Assembly (NCBI GenBank): GCA_020352215.1
Contig: CP070675.1
Coordinates: forward strand, 2,719,973 to 2,762,235
DNA length: 42,263 nt
Direction: 5' to 3'
Source of the DNA: Phycisphaerales bacterium
Lineage (GTDB): Bacteria > Planctomycetota > Phycisphaerae > Sedimentisphaerales > Anaerobacaceae
The notes beneath the pieces were generated by a model, which saw only the letters and a list, made by a program, of their open reading frames with translations, did no database searches and had not been told where the DNA came from. The translations under genes were made by a program, and so were the position numbers. This document shows positions 19,001 through 25,743 of the stretch, piece after piece. How positions within the stretch are numbered: the first letter of the stretch is position 1; every line of letters starts with the position of its first letter.

Positions 19001-19248
19001 ATCAGCAGCTTCTCCGACGATCCGCCTGGGATGGACTCAGCGACCTGAGCGTAACGGTACCGTTCTGCCTGCTGCTGTTGGCTTTCGTCGGCTTCCGCCG
19101 CCCGGGCGTAAGGAGTGACAAAGGCCGCAGAAGCGATCAGCATCAACAGCACAGTGACGCCTCGCGGGCCGAAATGTACATAGCCTTCATCCGAATTCGT
19201 CTTGCCCCTGCCGAGCATCTTCATCATAGACACACTGAGACCAACCAT
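13063..19248 (-). CDS. giant exported protein with PASTA repeats and CFI-box domain
   Basis: 2061-residue protein with an N-terminal signal (hydrophobic 31-45, cleavage near ARA, 48-50) after an unusually long 30-residue n-region. Residues 50-750 are mostly helical and unrecognised. A hydrophobic Gly/Tyr/Val segment (about 757-785) could insert in a membrane. A Lys/Glu/Arg-rich, probably coiled-coil stretch follows (about 910-1000). Beta-rich modules occupy roughly 1280-1590. PASTA repeats start at VPNVVG (1598) and VPDLAG (1668), with a degenerate half repeat before them. C1929 begins a CFI-box-like domain (CYVATVAYENPLAHEVNVLRD), followed by about 65 further residues. PASTA usually binds peptidoglycan or mediates envelope contacts in kinases and PBPs, but no kinase or transpeptidase is present. 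AGAGGT precedes the ATG. First gene of a two-gene unit. Confidence 0.85.
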   Translation of the reverse strand: MVGLSVSMMKMLGRGKTNSDEGYVHFGPRGVTVLLMLIASAAFVTPYARAAEADESQQQQAERYRYAQVAESIPGGSSEKLLIMYNEFMGSDGPGSTIKSTPDGKLSNEDFAKLKDFVQKLYTEAGKGGGSAHKKVALLISNKLDESATSKAFNEGGYEHRQIGDDMSVLMAQARDRMIEDAIIDVLKSGQAKAEGWEVARSDSGNPKSGMRSDLDQTFYVFKRDPESGALVRDETLDSEFIKTFKDTWAGKFGDLGLDMLDVVSIEGRNRFPDPRAFASHEFGKAYLGTIAKLRNIEGAYTTYGAVLQQVQRRQLSALTDPQNKRVWQQYGKTGEGADGEIDKIQNPDFDLATRSIFYATPELLPDSAFGAAVANYFELQHYMNAKKFNTKYHLRTFDDSLFSRFLFENYGRMKDKVDYLDMKKNQRYVYGSEMLKRLFPGGTPDAVAKRMAHFLAMEVSRDMRLEHVAETPEQMMKVEAYQKHGSVPEAEFGKKRLMFNDLAEHMFGEKYKPNETGPLAEKRLKSQIEAAEAYHRKLASEFCLESIHNTGVDNFKLLTNPDLADRCRYLLDVEPGKWEATKTNLLESSKITLLFGIYDLGMVDGAKMLRRFDIEVPGNRWQLFKLYVEGQFMPIRAAMADPEAYMRTLKPRLNNLVEGVSMHVLGQLGFERVGEAEIINGILAEQRLVWKWQNVAESMFWDVGTIGSVTQIAETYFVSKGDMKVVMEKVLDEIYLAVPIVGQLENLRRGDAVNAGMMGLVLYYPAVGQVMVAYNIGKSFYTIYKVEFAMPIQGNIEDAIYRGFAGPETMAFGELGKPPPDMNNIDYTRLANFEGQLLDAKPATPTPPNTRDASVLEQWYKERDELYKPYLKLKARITPHILKLRRKKMVFEQFRDGSWSGGFFTGGGAVTEQKWMGVSLLDAVEPAYAFLPGGVVDFTVDYVPERAKARRKQLKQIIDNSDDIKAQVEASAERAELNLKEKRYARAQKYLEQAKKNKELEYRIKRDSLFRWCQKNRININDYVDAFVSSRGEQLFRELVAIDLEESYDVSGTDGAGAFTGSDFTGAVDRLNRLSETTVENLKKRMRADWERSRDLTRVYLRNEAGRGDTNDKNIEKAKDLFMNEAFGLLVDKLKDDQKFKDYLSALRFSAIKRIPPQIKATIFKITKEDEQFRNGSAGQIITENFELNTAVDIFADETLYLRPYRIETSILKGAGGGNVTLTEQTKQAVAELRSEHADELNKGEGIIAVVSVHASKLANVDGALPKTLEGLPGFEGGRAKSGEVLMGQQVGFVPVNPVKINVEPIRIVVKDAADNTIAPEPGVVTVDGNEAKISGGEYWTTHQFTKYGEKIEILVNYKLPDGTELGGRAELGVNDIENWLIPQPPKDPIVIKLPMFSPGSFRLKGVVTAEAPDPNSPYPGYVSIHNDYLEIDEGTRIAGGQVLKNFIEQAAETFFGPDDEGPQDGSFDIPVQVPVKAGDSISLTFEGETERHFFSAVRSVGVPQKTGTINFGSVAMKFDRSPTQVPEWNRQSPPDYKAYAGELRSAGLRGKPKLGPPPPEQRLQHKLFHTEPGAGTFVPKGTEVAVILHGKYARRVPNVVGLKIDEAEEYLEDQGFTVKESTGPSAPSKMKEFTVSSQSVRPGTEHLPDVPITVVVYSQFVPNLVVPDLAGMDEEEAAKTIKKAQLTLTVVDRDKKAKDQKDKGAVYQQEPRAGTRVGEGEKIRVWVYAGGKGSVEGPGGPYYAALQMYTLEPKQGVSAPQKLEDRREDESNEEYVKRAVAFIDTVPLGLLETKPMAVDEFLLAIHVSNDALKKYPRSMFAEGQKLSAGVIFEAEDEDSGEHLKFPGAVLLMVLGTYNQMSEVTQAYPILTQNEKLDIKAFSTAEGINRSTVENASFTLGPFTKGWTDKDKREFLRLAAYIGTYSPCYVATVAYENPLAHEVNVLRDFRDSVLMQTEAGRHLVELYYMHGPGLATAVADNPQLERTIKAGLDATVWCLEHTDTDNAYVRAGLNGVIAQLDTMLSAILPEKDSAAKKLQEALLRHEKIRTRVEHQAGSNK

Positions 19249-19443
19249 TGGCGTACCTCTACAGTGATTCTTGCGGAGTGTTGAATAAACGTGTGCAAAG
19301 AGCCACGATACTGCGCCTCAACAATACATGACTAATCAATCCTGTGGATTCCATGACCGTCCGTGTTTTGATTACCCCGAGGGAGCGTGAAATTGCCCAA
19401 ACGGCTCACGTCGGAACCGTGTTCGTGTGGGACGTGACCACAT

Positions 19444-19458
19444 CCTACCTCTGGTAGG
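19444..19458. promoter_or_regulatory. perfect 6+3+6 inverted repeat near the giant gene's transcription start
   Basis: CCTACC-TCT-GGTAGG lies about ten bases downstream of where transcription should start from the promoter at 19476-19504. It could be an operator or a 5' hairpin in the leader. Confidence 0.4.
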
Positions 19459-19475
19459 CCTAACCGACCAATGAG

Positions 19476-19504
19476 ATTATACCATCTTGAGAACTAAAAG
19501 TCCA
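19476..19504 (-). promoter_or_regulatory. candidate sigma70 promoter of the giant-protein operon
   Basis: On the minus strand TGGACT (19504-19499) and a perfect TATAAT (19481-19476) are separated by 17 bases. The leader would be about 220 bases. This is the best -10 match found in the window. Confidence 0.5.
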
Positions 19505-19611
19505 GCGCAGCGGGCGCGTATTATTTCGCGCTCGGGGACAAGTGGTGAGAACACATCGGGGTGTCAGGGTTGAGTCGGATATTGGGCCGGCACTGCACCG
19601 GGTGGGGGTCG

Positions 19612-20082
19612 TTACACAAGCATCTTTTCGTAGACCTTGCTGTAGGGAGTCTCCTTCATGCCGACTTTTGTATACGTACTCTGAGCGGCACGGTTAGATT
19701 GTTCCACATATACACGAAGGCCACACACATCTGGCTCGCACGATGCCCTTTCTTCTACGAACTCGAAGAGCCTCCCAAAGACCCCTCGTCGGCGAGACTC
19801 AGGGTAGACGTAGACGCTCTGAATCCACCAGAACAGGCCGCACCGCCAGTCGCTCCACTCGAATGTCACCATTAGGGAGCCTACAACTGTATTTGCATGT
19901 TCCGCGACTACGTAGAATCCATACTGAGGATTCCGCAGAAGTGTTTGCACACCTCTTGTCACGACAGGCAACGGGAGTTCCTTATGCTCGGTTTCCCATG
20001 CCAACGCGACATTGAAACGCGCCAAGACATTAATGTCTGTGTCTTCGCCGATTCTGACTGTTAGTTCATCGCTGATACTCAT
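19612..20082 (-). CDS. GNAT family N-acetyltransferase
   Basis: Cytoplasmic acetyl-CoA-dependent N-acetyltransferase of 156 residues, the standard GNAT length. Motif A is visible as SVYVYPESRRRGVFGRLFEFVEE, with the R-x-x-G-x-F/G pyrophosphate-binding turn. Motif B is LRVYVEQSNRAAQSTYTKVGM, including the conserved N-x-x-A-x-x-x-Y segment. The substrate cannot be predicted. I chose the ATG at 20082 because AGGAAC lies just upstream of it; an in-frame ATG at 20103 would add seven residues. It lies 160 bases downstream of the RRM gene on the same strand, with an inverted repeat between them, so separate transcription is likely. Confidence 0.88.
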   Translation of the reverse strand: MSISDELTVRIGEDTDINVLARFNVALAWETEHKELPLPVVTRGVQTLLRNPQYGFYVVAEHANTVVGSLMVTFEWSDWRCGLFWWIQSVYVYPESRRRGVFGRLFEFVEERASCEPDVCGLRVYVEQSNRAAQSTYTKVGMKETPYSKVYEKMLV

Positions 20083-20176
20083 ATCGTTCCTGCTGGCACA
20101 CACCGTAACGAGGTGATGTTCGATTGGGGCGGCAAGAGCACAACTGTGTGCTGCAAATCAGTCAAAAGCCGGAAAT

Positions 20177-20212
20177 CCCCGCTATCGACATATTTGGGAC
20201 ATACCAGCGGGG
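20177..20212 (-). terminator. candidate hairpin between the RRM and GNAT genes
   Basis: CCCCGCT (20177-20183) and AGCGGGG (20206-20212) form a perfect seven-base stem with a 22-base loop. It lies about 30 bases after the RRM gene's stop on the minus strand. No U-tract follows, so a terminator role is uncertain. Confidence 0.35.
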
Positions 20213-20242
20213 CTCGGTTGCGGCCATAACCTGGCCAATGCA

Positions 20243-20614
20243 CTAAAAGATGCCCTTGCGGCGGCGCTTAGCATTGCGCATTCCGCGGCGGCTGCCCTTG
20301 CCTGAAGCGCGTTTGCCCTGTGCTCGCTGGTCGAAGCCGCTCGGAAAGTTCTGTGGGATGCGCGGCGCACGGGGACGAGCTTCGTTAACCGTTAGCTCGC
20401 GACCCTGGAGGTCCTTACCATTGCACTGTTCTATGGCTTTGTCGGCCTCTTCTTGCGAGCCCATCTCAACGAAACCGAATCCTCTGGACTCTTCCGTATA
20501 CTTATCGACGGCCAAATCACACTTGACTACGGTTCCGGCCTGTTCGAATAACGTGCGCAGATCCTTTTCGGTAGTGTCGTAGGAAAGATTTCCAACATAC
20601 AATCTGGTTGCCAT
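20243..20614 (-). CDS. RRM-type RNA-binding protein
   Basis: Single RNA-recognition-motif protein of 123 residues, like the small bacterial/cyanobacterial Rbp group that binds mRNA in the cytoplasm. RNP2 is LYVGNLSY (5-12) and RNP1 is RGFGFVEM (about 44-51), with the usual aromatic residues. A basic Arg/Lys/Pro tail after the RRM (about 80-123, ending GMRNAKRRRKGIF) should add RNA affinity. AAAGGAGA precedes the ATG at 20614, where the RRM begins almost at once, as in the family. An in-frame ATG at 20677 has an even better site (GGAGGT at 20686-20691) and would give a 144-residue form. A candidate promoter at 20761-20788 leaves a leader of about 140 bases. Confidence 0.93.
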   Translation of the reverse strand: MATRLYVGNLSYDTTEKDLRTLFEQAGTVVKCDLAVDKYTEESRGFGFVEMGSQEEADKAIEQCNGKDLQGRELTVNEARPRAPRIPQNFPSGFDQRAQGKRASGKGSRRGMRNAKRRRKGIF

Positions 20615-20963
20615 GTGTGCTTTCTCCTTTTCTGCTGCTTTCGGAAGTCCACGTCTAAGCGTCAGAGTAACTGGCATACTTGTCGACCTCCGTTAGCCAT
20701 TAGCGGCAACGGGAAATCCGGGACCTCGCCGTGGTCGTTCTCTTTTATTCTACAGCACATACTATACACAGAATCGAGAGGGATGCAACAGTTATCTTCG
20801 AGAATATCGCAGCCACCAGCTAACTCCGAAATCCGGACTCACATCGCTATGTGATCTTTACGGGTTCTCTCGCGTGTTTTTCTTCTTGATTTGGCTGAGT
20901 TTTTCTCGTATTTCGTAATCATTTGTTCGGCGCGGCGTAAAGCACACTGACAACCAAGGTCTG
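20615..20963. other. divergent intergenic region between the RRM and NhaC genes
   Basis: It contains the RRM leader with its alternative upstream start (20677), the candidate minus-strand promoter (20761-20788), and about 170 AT-richer bases up to the antiporter start. No other gene is supported. Confidence 0.55.
20761..20788 (-). promoter_or_regulatory. candidate promoter of the RRM gene
   Basis: On the minus strand TTGCAT (20788-20783) and TATAGT (20766-20761) are 16 bases apart. The predicted transcript has a leader of about 140 bases, common for cold- or stress-regulated RNA-binding protein genes. Confidence 0.5.
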
Positions 20964-22670
20964 TTGAAACTGAAGGGCTACATAAAATACATTGGGGTCG
21001 TAGCGTTTTTCGGCGGCGTCTGCGGCCTGGCGGCCTGTCTCGCGCGGCTTAGCGGCCAGGATTCACAGGCCGCTGCATGGTACAGCATTGTTCCCGCTGT
21101 GCTAGCGATTGTCTTGGCTTTCTTGACACATCACGTCCTGCTGAGCTTAGGAATTGCCATCGTAGTCGGCGGCCTGCTAAGCAGTGTTCCGCCGGCTCCG
21201 CTTAGCGCCGCTGCCTGGCTCGGGGGACTAAAGTCGGCGGCCCTTTTCGTTGGGGCGGCCGCTTCGGACAGAACCAATCTGCTGATTCTCTCCTTTATCC
21301 CGCCCATTTTCGTAATGGTGGAAGTTACCATTGCATCAGGCGGTTTCCACGGGATCATTCTCTGGCTCTTGAAACGGGTCAAGAACAGAAAATCAGCACA
21401 GGCCGCCACCGCTCTTTTGGGGATACTGTGTTTCATCGACGATTATGCCAACGCGATAATCGTTGGCTCCATGATGCAGCCGATCACAGACCGGTTTCGC
21501 GTAAGTCGTGAGAAACTTTCCTTCATTGTCGACGCCACAAGCGCGCCTATCTCGGGCTTGGCGGTTGTCAGCACGTGGATAGCCTATGAAGTCGGTCTTT
21601 TCGCCGATATGAGCCAGAAACTTGGCATGGGCAAGACCGGCTATTCCATGTTTTTCGACGCCCTGAGTTTCCGCTTCTATTGTCTGCTAATGATTGTGTT
21701 TGTATTTGTGCATATTATCTTGGGGCGGGATTTCGGCCCGATGAAAAGCGCCGAAGACAACGCAAAAAGCGAGGGCACCAATCACGACAACGAAACTGAT
21801 TCTTCTGCACATGCGGGCAGTCCGACTGGGCCGGCCGATGGTCAGGTATCCGGCCGGGCGATCAACGCGCTATTGCCTTTGGGCGGGCTTATACTGTTTC
21901 ACATGACAGGACTGTGGATTGATGGCAGCGGCCCGGCCCGACTTGCGGAGGGCGGTTCGCCATTGAGTTGGGTATACTGGCGAGAGGTTATCAGTGATGC
22001 CGAACACAGTCATCATATGCTCCTCTTTTCAGCACTGTTTGGCATGACCATAGCGTTGCTTTGCGGAAGATTATCCGGTGCCCTGCGTCTCTCGACCGTG
22101 CGCAGGTGTTTCTATCGCGGGATAAAGAGGGCGGCTATGCCGTCGGTTATACTTATCCTTGCATGGTCGCTCAAGAATTGCTGTGACAGCCTTAAGGCCG
22201 GAGAGTTTCTCACGACAATGTTGGCAGACAGGGTCTCGCCGCACTGGTTTCCGCCGATCCTTTTCCTCGTCGCTTCCGTGACATCGTTTGCAACAGGCAC
22301 CAGTTGGGGAACGATGGCGATACTGATCCCTACCGCCATCCCGGTCGCCTTCGCGCTCGACGGGCAGACGTATGGCCTGACCACGATGATAAGCCTGGGG
22401 GCTGTGCTGGACGGCGCGATTTTCGGCGATCATTGTTCGCCCATCTCCGACACCACAATCATAAGCTCCACCGCCAGCTCTTGCGACCTGATGCGGCACG
22501 TGCGCACGCAACTGCCCTATAGTCTATCGGTTGCGGCACTGGCCCTTCTCGGCGCCTATCTTCCCAGCGCCTTTGGCCTGGCACCGCGCTGGAGCCTGAC
22601 TCTGGCGGTGCTCATAATGCTGTCCCTGTTTGCGGGGTATTCTTGGTACAGAAGAAGACGCGTTCCATAA
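20964..22670 (+). CDS. NhaC-family Na+/H+ antiporter
   Basis: Multi-pass inner-membrane antiporter of the NhaC type (568 residues), expected to exchange Na+ for H+. About twelve hydrophobic segments are visible. Conserved stretches include CFIDDYANAIIVGSMMQPI, DATSAPISGLAVVSTWIAYE, ATGTSWGTMAILIPTAIPVA and GAIFGDHCSPISDTTIISS; the last is the family hallmark with charged residues inside the membrane. A hydrophilic Asn/Asp/Ser/Gly-rich loop (about 262-294) makes the protein longer than typical members. The start is uncertain: a TTG at 20964 has AAGGT only three bases upstream, and no ATG lies near the first helix. Convergent with the ABC permease gene (28-base gap). Confidence 0.88.
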   Translation: MKLKGYIKYIGVVAFFGGVCGLAACLARLSGQDSQAAAWYSIVPAVLAIVLAFLTHHVLLSLGIAIVVGGLLSSVPPAPLSAAAWLGGLKSAALFVGAAASDRTNLLILSFIPPIFVMVEVTIASGGFHGIILWLLKRVKNRKSAQAATALLGILCFIDDYANAIIVGSMMQPITDRFRVSREKLSFIVDATSAPISGLAVVSTWIAYEVGLFADMSQKLGMGKTGYSMFFDALSFRFYCLLMIVFVFVHIILGRDFGPMKSAEDNAKSEGTNHDNETDSSAHAGSPTGPADGQVSGRAINALLPLGGLILFHMTGLWIDGSGPARLAEGGSPLSWVYWREVISDAEHSHHMLLFSALFGMTIALLCGRLSGALRLSTVRRCFYRGIKRAAMPSVILILAWSLKNCCDSLKAGEFLTTMLADRVSPHWFPPILFLVASVTSFATGTSWGTMAILIPTAIPVAFALDGQTYGLTTMISLGAVLDGAIFGDHCSPISDTTIISSTASSCDLMRHVRTQLPYSLSVAALALLGAYLPSAFGLAPRWSLTLAVLIMLSLFAGYSWYRRRRVP

Positions 22671-22698
22671 GTCGCGCCGACCGCAACTTCTCGCGGGC

Positions 22699-24051
22699 CT
22701 AATCATGCCGCAGTGCTACAACGGGATCGACCCGGGCCGCTCGTATCGCAGGATAGATGCCGGCCGCCAGGCTGACGAGCATGGAAAAGGCAATCGCCCC
22801 CAGACAAAGCCACCACGGAAAGCTGAAGTAGTCTGTGAAGGGAGCGCCCTGTCCGGCCAGGATGGAGTTGGCAATCTGATTGATGATCATACTTACCGAC
22901 CATCCGAGGGCGAGTCCGAAGACTCCGCCCAGAAAGCCTATCACCTCGCACTCGAAGAAGAATATCTTTTTCACATCGCCGTCACTCGCCCCGATAGCCT
23001 TCATGATTCCGATCTCTTTATATCTTTCCAAGATCGACATCACCATGGTGTTGATTATCCCCAGTGTGGCCACGACGATCCCTATCATGCCGACGGCGAA
23101 GAGAAACATATCCATGAAAAGAAACGCCCTCTTGATCTCGGTCAACTGATCTACCAGCGCGAATGTCTTGAAGCCCCACTCCTCCATCTTCGCCTTGACC
23201 GGCTCGATGTATCTGGGCGCGGACAATCTGAGACCCACCGCAGAATAGCCCTCATTTTGCTCCGATGACTCGAAGAAGTCCCAAAGGCTCGTAAGCAGCA
23301 GCTTTTTCATGTTCTCTGCTGCACCCGGGGGAATCATAACGTCGCTTCGGATAGGCATCGGACCTCCGAATCCCGTTCGCTCGGCGACGCCAACGATGGT
23401 GAACGTATAGCTCTCCTGGGCAAAGGGAAGCTTCTCACCCTGCAAAACCGAGGCCAAACTCGCGGGATTGAATAGAGCGGAATCGACCGTGAGGGTGTGG
23501 AGCTCGATTTCTTCTCCGATGGCCGTTTCCGGCTCCTTGACGTCCATGCGGCGGAGCATTGAGTCGCTTATTATCAGCGAATTCTCCTCGTCCGACGTAT
23601 AGAAATCACCGGCCCTTAACTTAACCAATCCAAACTGGCGGACCTGAGCCGGCAACACCTGGATTAGGCCAAATTCATCCTTATCTTTGAACTTAATCTG
23701 GGCCGGAAAACGAAGCTCCGGAAAGGCTGCTTCCACGCCTTCCATCTTCATCACTTCTTCGAGGAACTCGTCGTTGAGGATGCGCCTCTGGGCAACTTCC
23801 CGCTCATCAGGCTGGTTCTCTTCGGGCGATTCGCCCGGCGCACTTTCGGCGTCGGGAAAGACACCGACGTAGTTGAACAGCTCCAATTCCCGGAACGTAT
23901 CAGTGACGTTCTTTTGAACTCCCTCGCCGAAAGACATCATAGATACGAGGGCCCCGATCCCTATCACCACACCGCAAGTTGTCAGAGAAGTCCGCAGCTT
24001 CTTCTTCCACAGATTCGAGAAGGACTGCTCTATGTAGTCGCGAAGTCTCAT
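22699..24051 (-). CDS. MacB/FtsX-like ABC transporter permease
   Basis: 450-residue permease with the MacB/LolC-type architecture. One N-terminal helix (about 22-42, LTTCGVVIGIGALVSMMSFGEG) is followed by a large periplasmic domain (about 45-310). Three C-terminal helices lie at about 315-340, 365-395 and 412-438, ending in the family tail AARVDPVVALRHD. It works with the ATPase encoded seven bases upstream. MacB/LolC proteins are mechanotransmitters that move peptides, lipoproteins or macrolides at the periplasmic side rather than across the inner membrane. No adaptor or outer-membrane partner is adjacent, which argues for a lipoprotein-release or stand-alone role rather than a tripartite pump. 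The substrate is unknown. Confidence 0.9.
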   Translation of the reverse strand: MRLRDYIEQSFSNLWKKKLRTSLTTCGVVIGIGALVSMMSFGEGVQKNVTDTFRELELFNYVGVFPDAESAPGESPEENQPDEREVAQRRILNDEFLEEVMKMEGVEAAFPELRFPAQIKFKDKDEFGLIQVLPAQVRQFGLVKLRAGDFYTSDEENSLIISDSMLRRMDVKEPETAIGEEIELHTLTVDSALFNPASLASVLQGEKLPFAQESYTFTIVGVAERTGFGGPMPIRSDVMIPPGAAENMKKLLLTSLWDFFESSEQNEGYSAVGLRLSAPRYIEPVKAKMEEWGFKTFALVDQLTEIKRAFLFMDMFLFAVGMIGIVVATLGIINTMVMSILERYKEIGIMKAIGASDGDVKKIFFFECEVIGFLGGVFGLALGWSVSMIINQIANSILAGQGAPFTDYFSFPWWLCLGAIAFSMLVSLAAGIYPAIRAARVDPVVALRHD

Positions 24052-24058
24052 TAGTTCT

Positions 24059-24757
24059 CTACCGTATATTCTCCTGCTCTATAACCTCACCATCCCGCAG
24101 GTGAACCACATCATGAGCGAATTGCCGCAACAGGGACTCCTCGTGGGAAATCATGATCACGGTCAGGCCCTGGTTCCGGTTCAGCTCTGCCAAGGTCTGA
24201 ACGATTTGACTCGATGTTTGGCTGTCCAGGTTGCCCGTAGGTTCGTCGGCAAGCAGGATTTTCGGTCGGTTGATCAGGGCGCGGGCAATGGCTACCCTCT
24301 GCTGTTCACCGCCGGAAAGCTCAGCGGGGCGGTGGTCTCTTCGCGGATACAGTCCCACCTTCTCTAACACCTCTTTTGCCCGGTGCTCTCTTTGTTTCTT
24401 CGGCACACCTGCAAAAAGCAACGGAAATGCCACATTTTCCAGAGCGGTGTAGGAAGAGACAATGTTGAATGACTGAAAGATCATACCGACTTGAAAACGC
24501 CGGTACAGGGCCAGCTCCTCTTTGTTCAATTCGGAGATCGGCCTCGCCTCGACTTTGATCTTTCCCGACGAAGGTGTATCCAGCCCACCGAGCAGATTCA
24601 TCAGGGTGGATTTGCCGGAACCCGACGGACCTGTCACGCCGAGAAACTTCCCCTCTGAGACCGACAGGCTCACGTCCTTCAGGGCCACCACCTCGACCTT
24701 TCCAGTGGAATAAATCTTGGTCAGATTCTCTGTCTCGATGAGTGCGGTGGAATCCAT
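24059..24757 (-). CDS. MacB/LolD-like ABC transporter ATP-binding protein
   Basis: Cytoplasmic ATPase of 232 residues, partner of the following permease. Walker [10 protein letters not shown] (43-51), Q-loop Q95 in MIFQSFN, signature LSGGEQQR (147-154), Walker B ILLADEP (about 167-173) and switch H205 are all present. The sequence [27 protein letters not shown] is typical of the LolD/MacB group. I take the first ATG (24757); the frame stays open to a TTG at 24817 that would add twenty residues not seen in the family. The ribosome-binding site is weak. The stop lies seven bases before the permease ATG. Confidence 0.9.
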   Translation of the reverse strand: MDSTALIETENLTKIYSTGKVEVVALKDVSLSVSEGKFLGVTGPSGSGKSTLMNLLGGLDTPSSGKIKVEARPISELNKEELALYRRFQVGMIFQSFNIVSSYTALENVAFPLLFAGVPKKQREHRAKEVLEKVGLYPRRDHRPAELSGGEQQRVAIARALINRPKILLADEPTGNLDSQTSSQIVQTLAELNRNQGLTVIMISHEESLLRQFAHDVVHLRDGEVIEQENIR

Positions 24758-25095
24758 GCTCGATCGCCGTATACTACCTGTTGGCACCGCGTGTCTGCCC
24801 GACGCGTACTTGCTCAAATTCTCTCGTTTCGACTGCGAACATTGTAGCGGTTTTGTCTGCCTCTCACAACACGAGCCTGATGGCGGCCGGATGCCTTTTA
24901 TACACTGCCACCTGGACTCAAGGTCGCGATTTCACAAGGAAGTTGGTTAACCAATCCCTGCCGTGCGTCGATATACCAGAGGCTGTGAGCGTGGAGGTTT
25001 GTTTTCCTTAGGGTCCGATAAATGCATCGAGGGAGACCTCCCGCTTCTCGGAGAAGAAATCCAGCACACGTCACGATCTTGGAAAGGGCGAGCTT
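24758..25095. other. 338-base divergent intergenic region
   Basis: No gene is supported. It contains a perfect 12-base palindrome (24943-24954), a short GGGAG-AC-CTCCC inverted repeat near 25036, and GGAAAGGG just before the zinc-ribbon gene. No convincing promoter pair was found. Confidence 0.55.
24943..24954. promoter_or_regulatory. perfect 12-base palindrome TTGGTTAACCAA
   Basis: A perfect palindrome roughly midway between the divergent ABC ATPase and zinc-ribbon genes, a position suited to a dimeric regulator. Chance occurrence cannot be excluded. Confidence 0.3.
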
Positions 25096-25743
25096 ATGTA
25101 TTGTATAGAATGTGGGACAGAGACGAGTAGCGAGACGAAGTTCTGTCCGCAGTGTGGTACTGCACAATCTGCGGGGCATGTCAGCACCGCGACCGCAGTC
25201 AAAGAGCCCGAGCCTGCTCAGGTTGTGGATAGCTCTGAGCCGCTGCTTGTCACCCGGCCGGTGTTCGTTCCCTGGGTAGTCGTCGCGGGCATTGTCCCCA
25301 TCCAGATATTCATGACCATCTGGGGAGGTGGGTTTTTCGGTGGGTTCAGTATGTTTGCGGTCAAAGCACTGGGTTTGAATCTGCCCGCTTGGTTCACTTT
25401 CGTGTTCTTTGGAGCGGTGTTCTTCTTCGGGCTTCCCCTGCTGGCGTACGTGGCGAGCAAGCGTACCTGCGCGGAGACCGAATATCGATTCTACCGCGAC
25501 CGCCTCGAGTACGCTGAGGGCTTCTGGACCGCCGAGCAGAAGTCAATAAAGTACAGCGACGTGAAGGAAGTCCACCTGCGTCGTGGCGTCGTCCAGCGCA
25601 AATACGGCCTCGGCACAATCCAGCTCAGCACGGCTTCGGCGTCCGCTATGTCCGGCAGCAATCGGTCGTTCAGCGGCATCCGCGTCCACAATGTACCTGA
25701 CGCCGAACAGATCTACGGACAGGTAAAGGAACTTATCGGCTGA
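25096..25743 (+). CDS. zinc-ribbon membrane protein with bacterial PH-like domain
   Basis: 215-residue protein. The N-terminus is a zinc-ribbon: C3-x2-C6 and C17-x2-C20 (CIECGTE...FCPQCGTAQ). After a short linker, two transmembrane helices follow at about residues 56-76 and 94-117. The cytoplasmic C-terminal part (about 125-215; TEYRFYRDRLEYAEGFW, IKYSDVKEVHLRRGVVQRKYGLGTIQLST) resembles the bacterial pleckstrin-homology-like (DUF304/bPH_2) domain found in small membrane proteins. GGAAAGGG precedes the ATG. It stands alone between the ABC pair and the alcohol dehydrogenase. Function unknown; a membrane-stress or scaffold role is speculation. Confidence 0.8.
   Translation: MYCIECGTETSSETKFCPQCGTAQSAGHVSTATAVKEPEPAQVVDSSEPLLVTRPVFVPWVVVAGIVPIQIFMTIWGGGFFGGFSMFAVKALGLNLPAWFTFVFFGAVFFFGLPLLAYVASKRTCAETEYRFYRDRLEYAEGFWTAEQKSIKYSDVKEVHLRRGVVQRKYGLGTIQLSTASASAMSGSNRSFSGIRVHNVPDAEQIYGQVKELIG

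Larger units (their letters stand above)
19249..19611. other. 363-base intergenic region with leader and promoter of the giant gene
   Basis: No gene is supported here. It holds a candidate promoter (19476-19504, minus) and a perfect inverted repeat (19444-19458), leaving a leader of about 220 bases before the giant gene. Nothing else was recognised between 19505 and 19611. Confidence 0.6.

Noticed and set aside
13063..19248. Polymorphic or contact-dependent toxin with the hydrophobic segment as a translocation domain
   Set aside because: No toxin domain, repeat filament or adjacent immunity gene was seen; the downstream PDZ/TPR protein is exported and does not look like an immunity protein.
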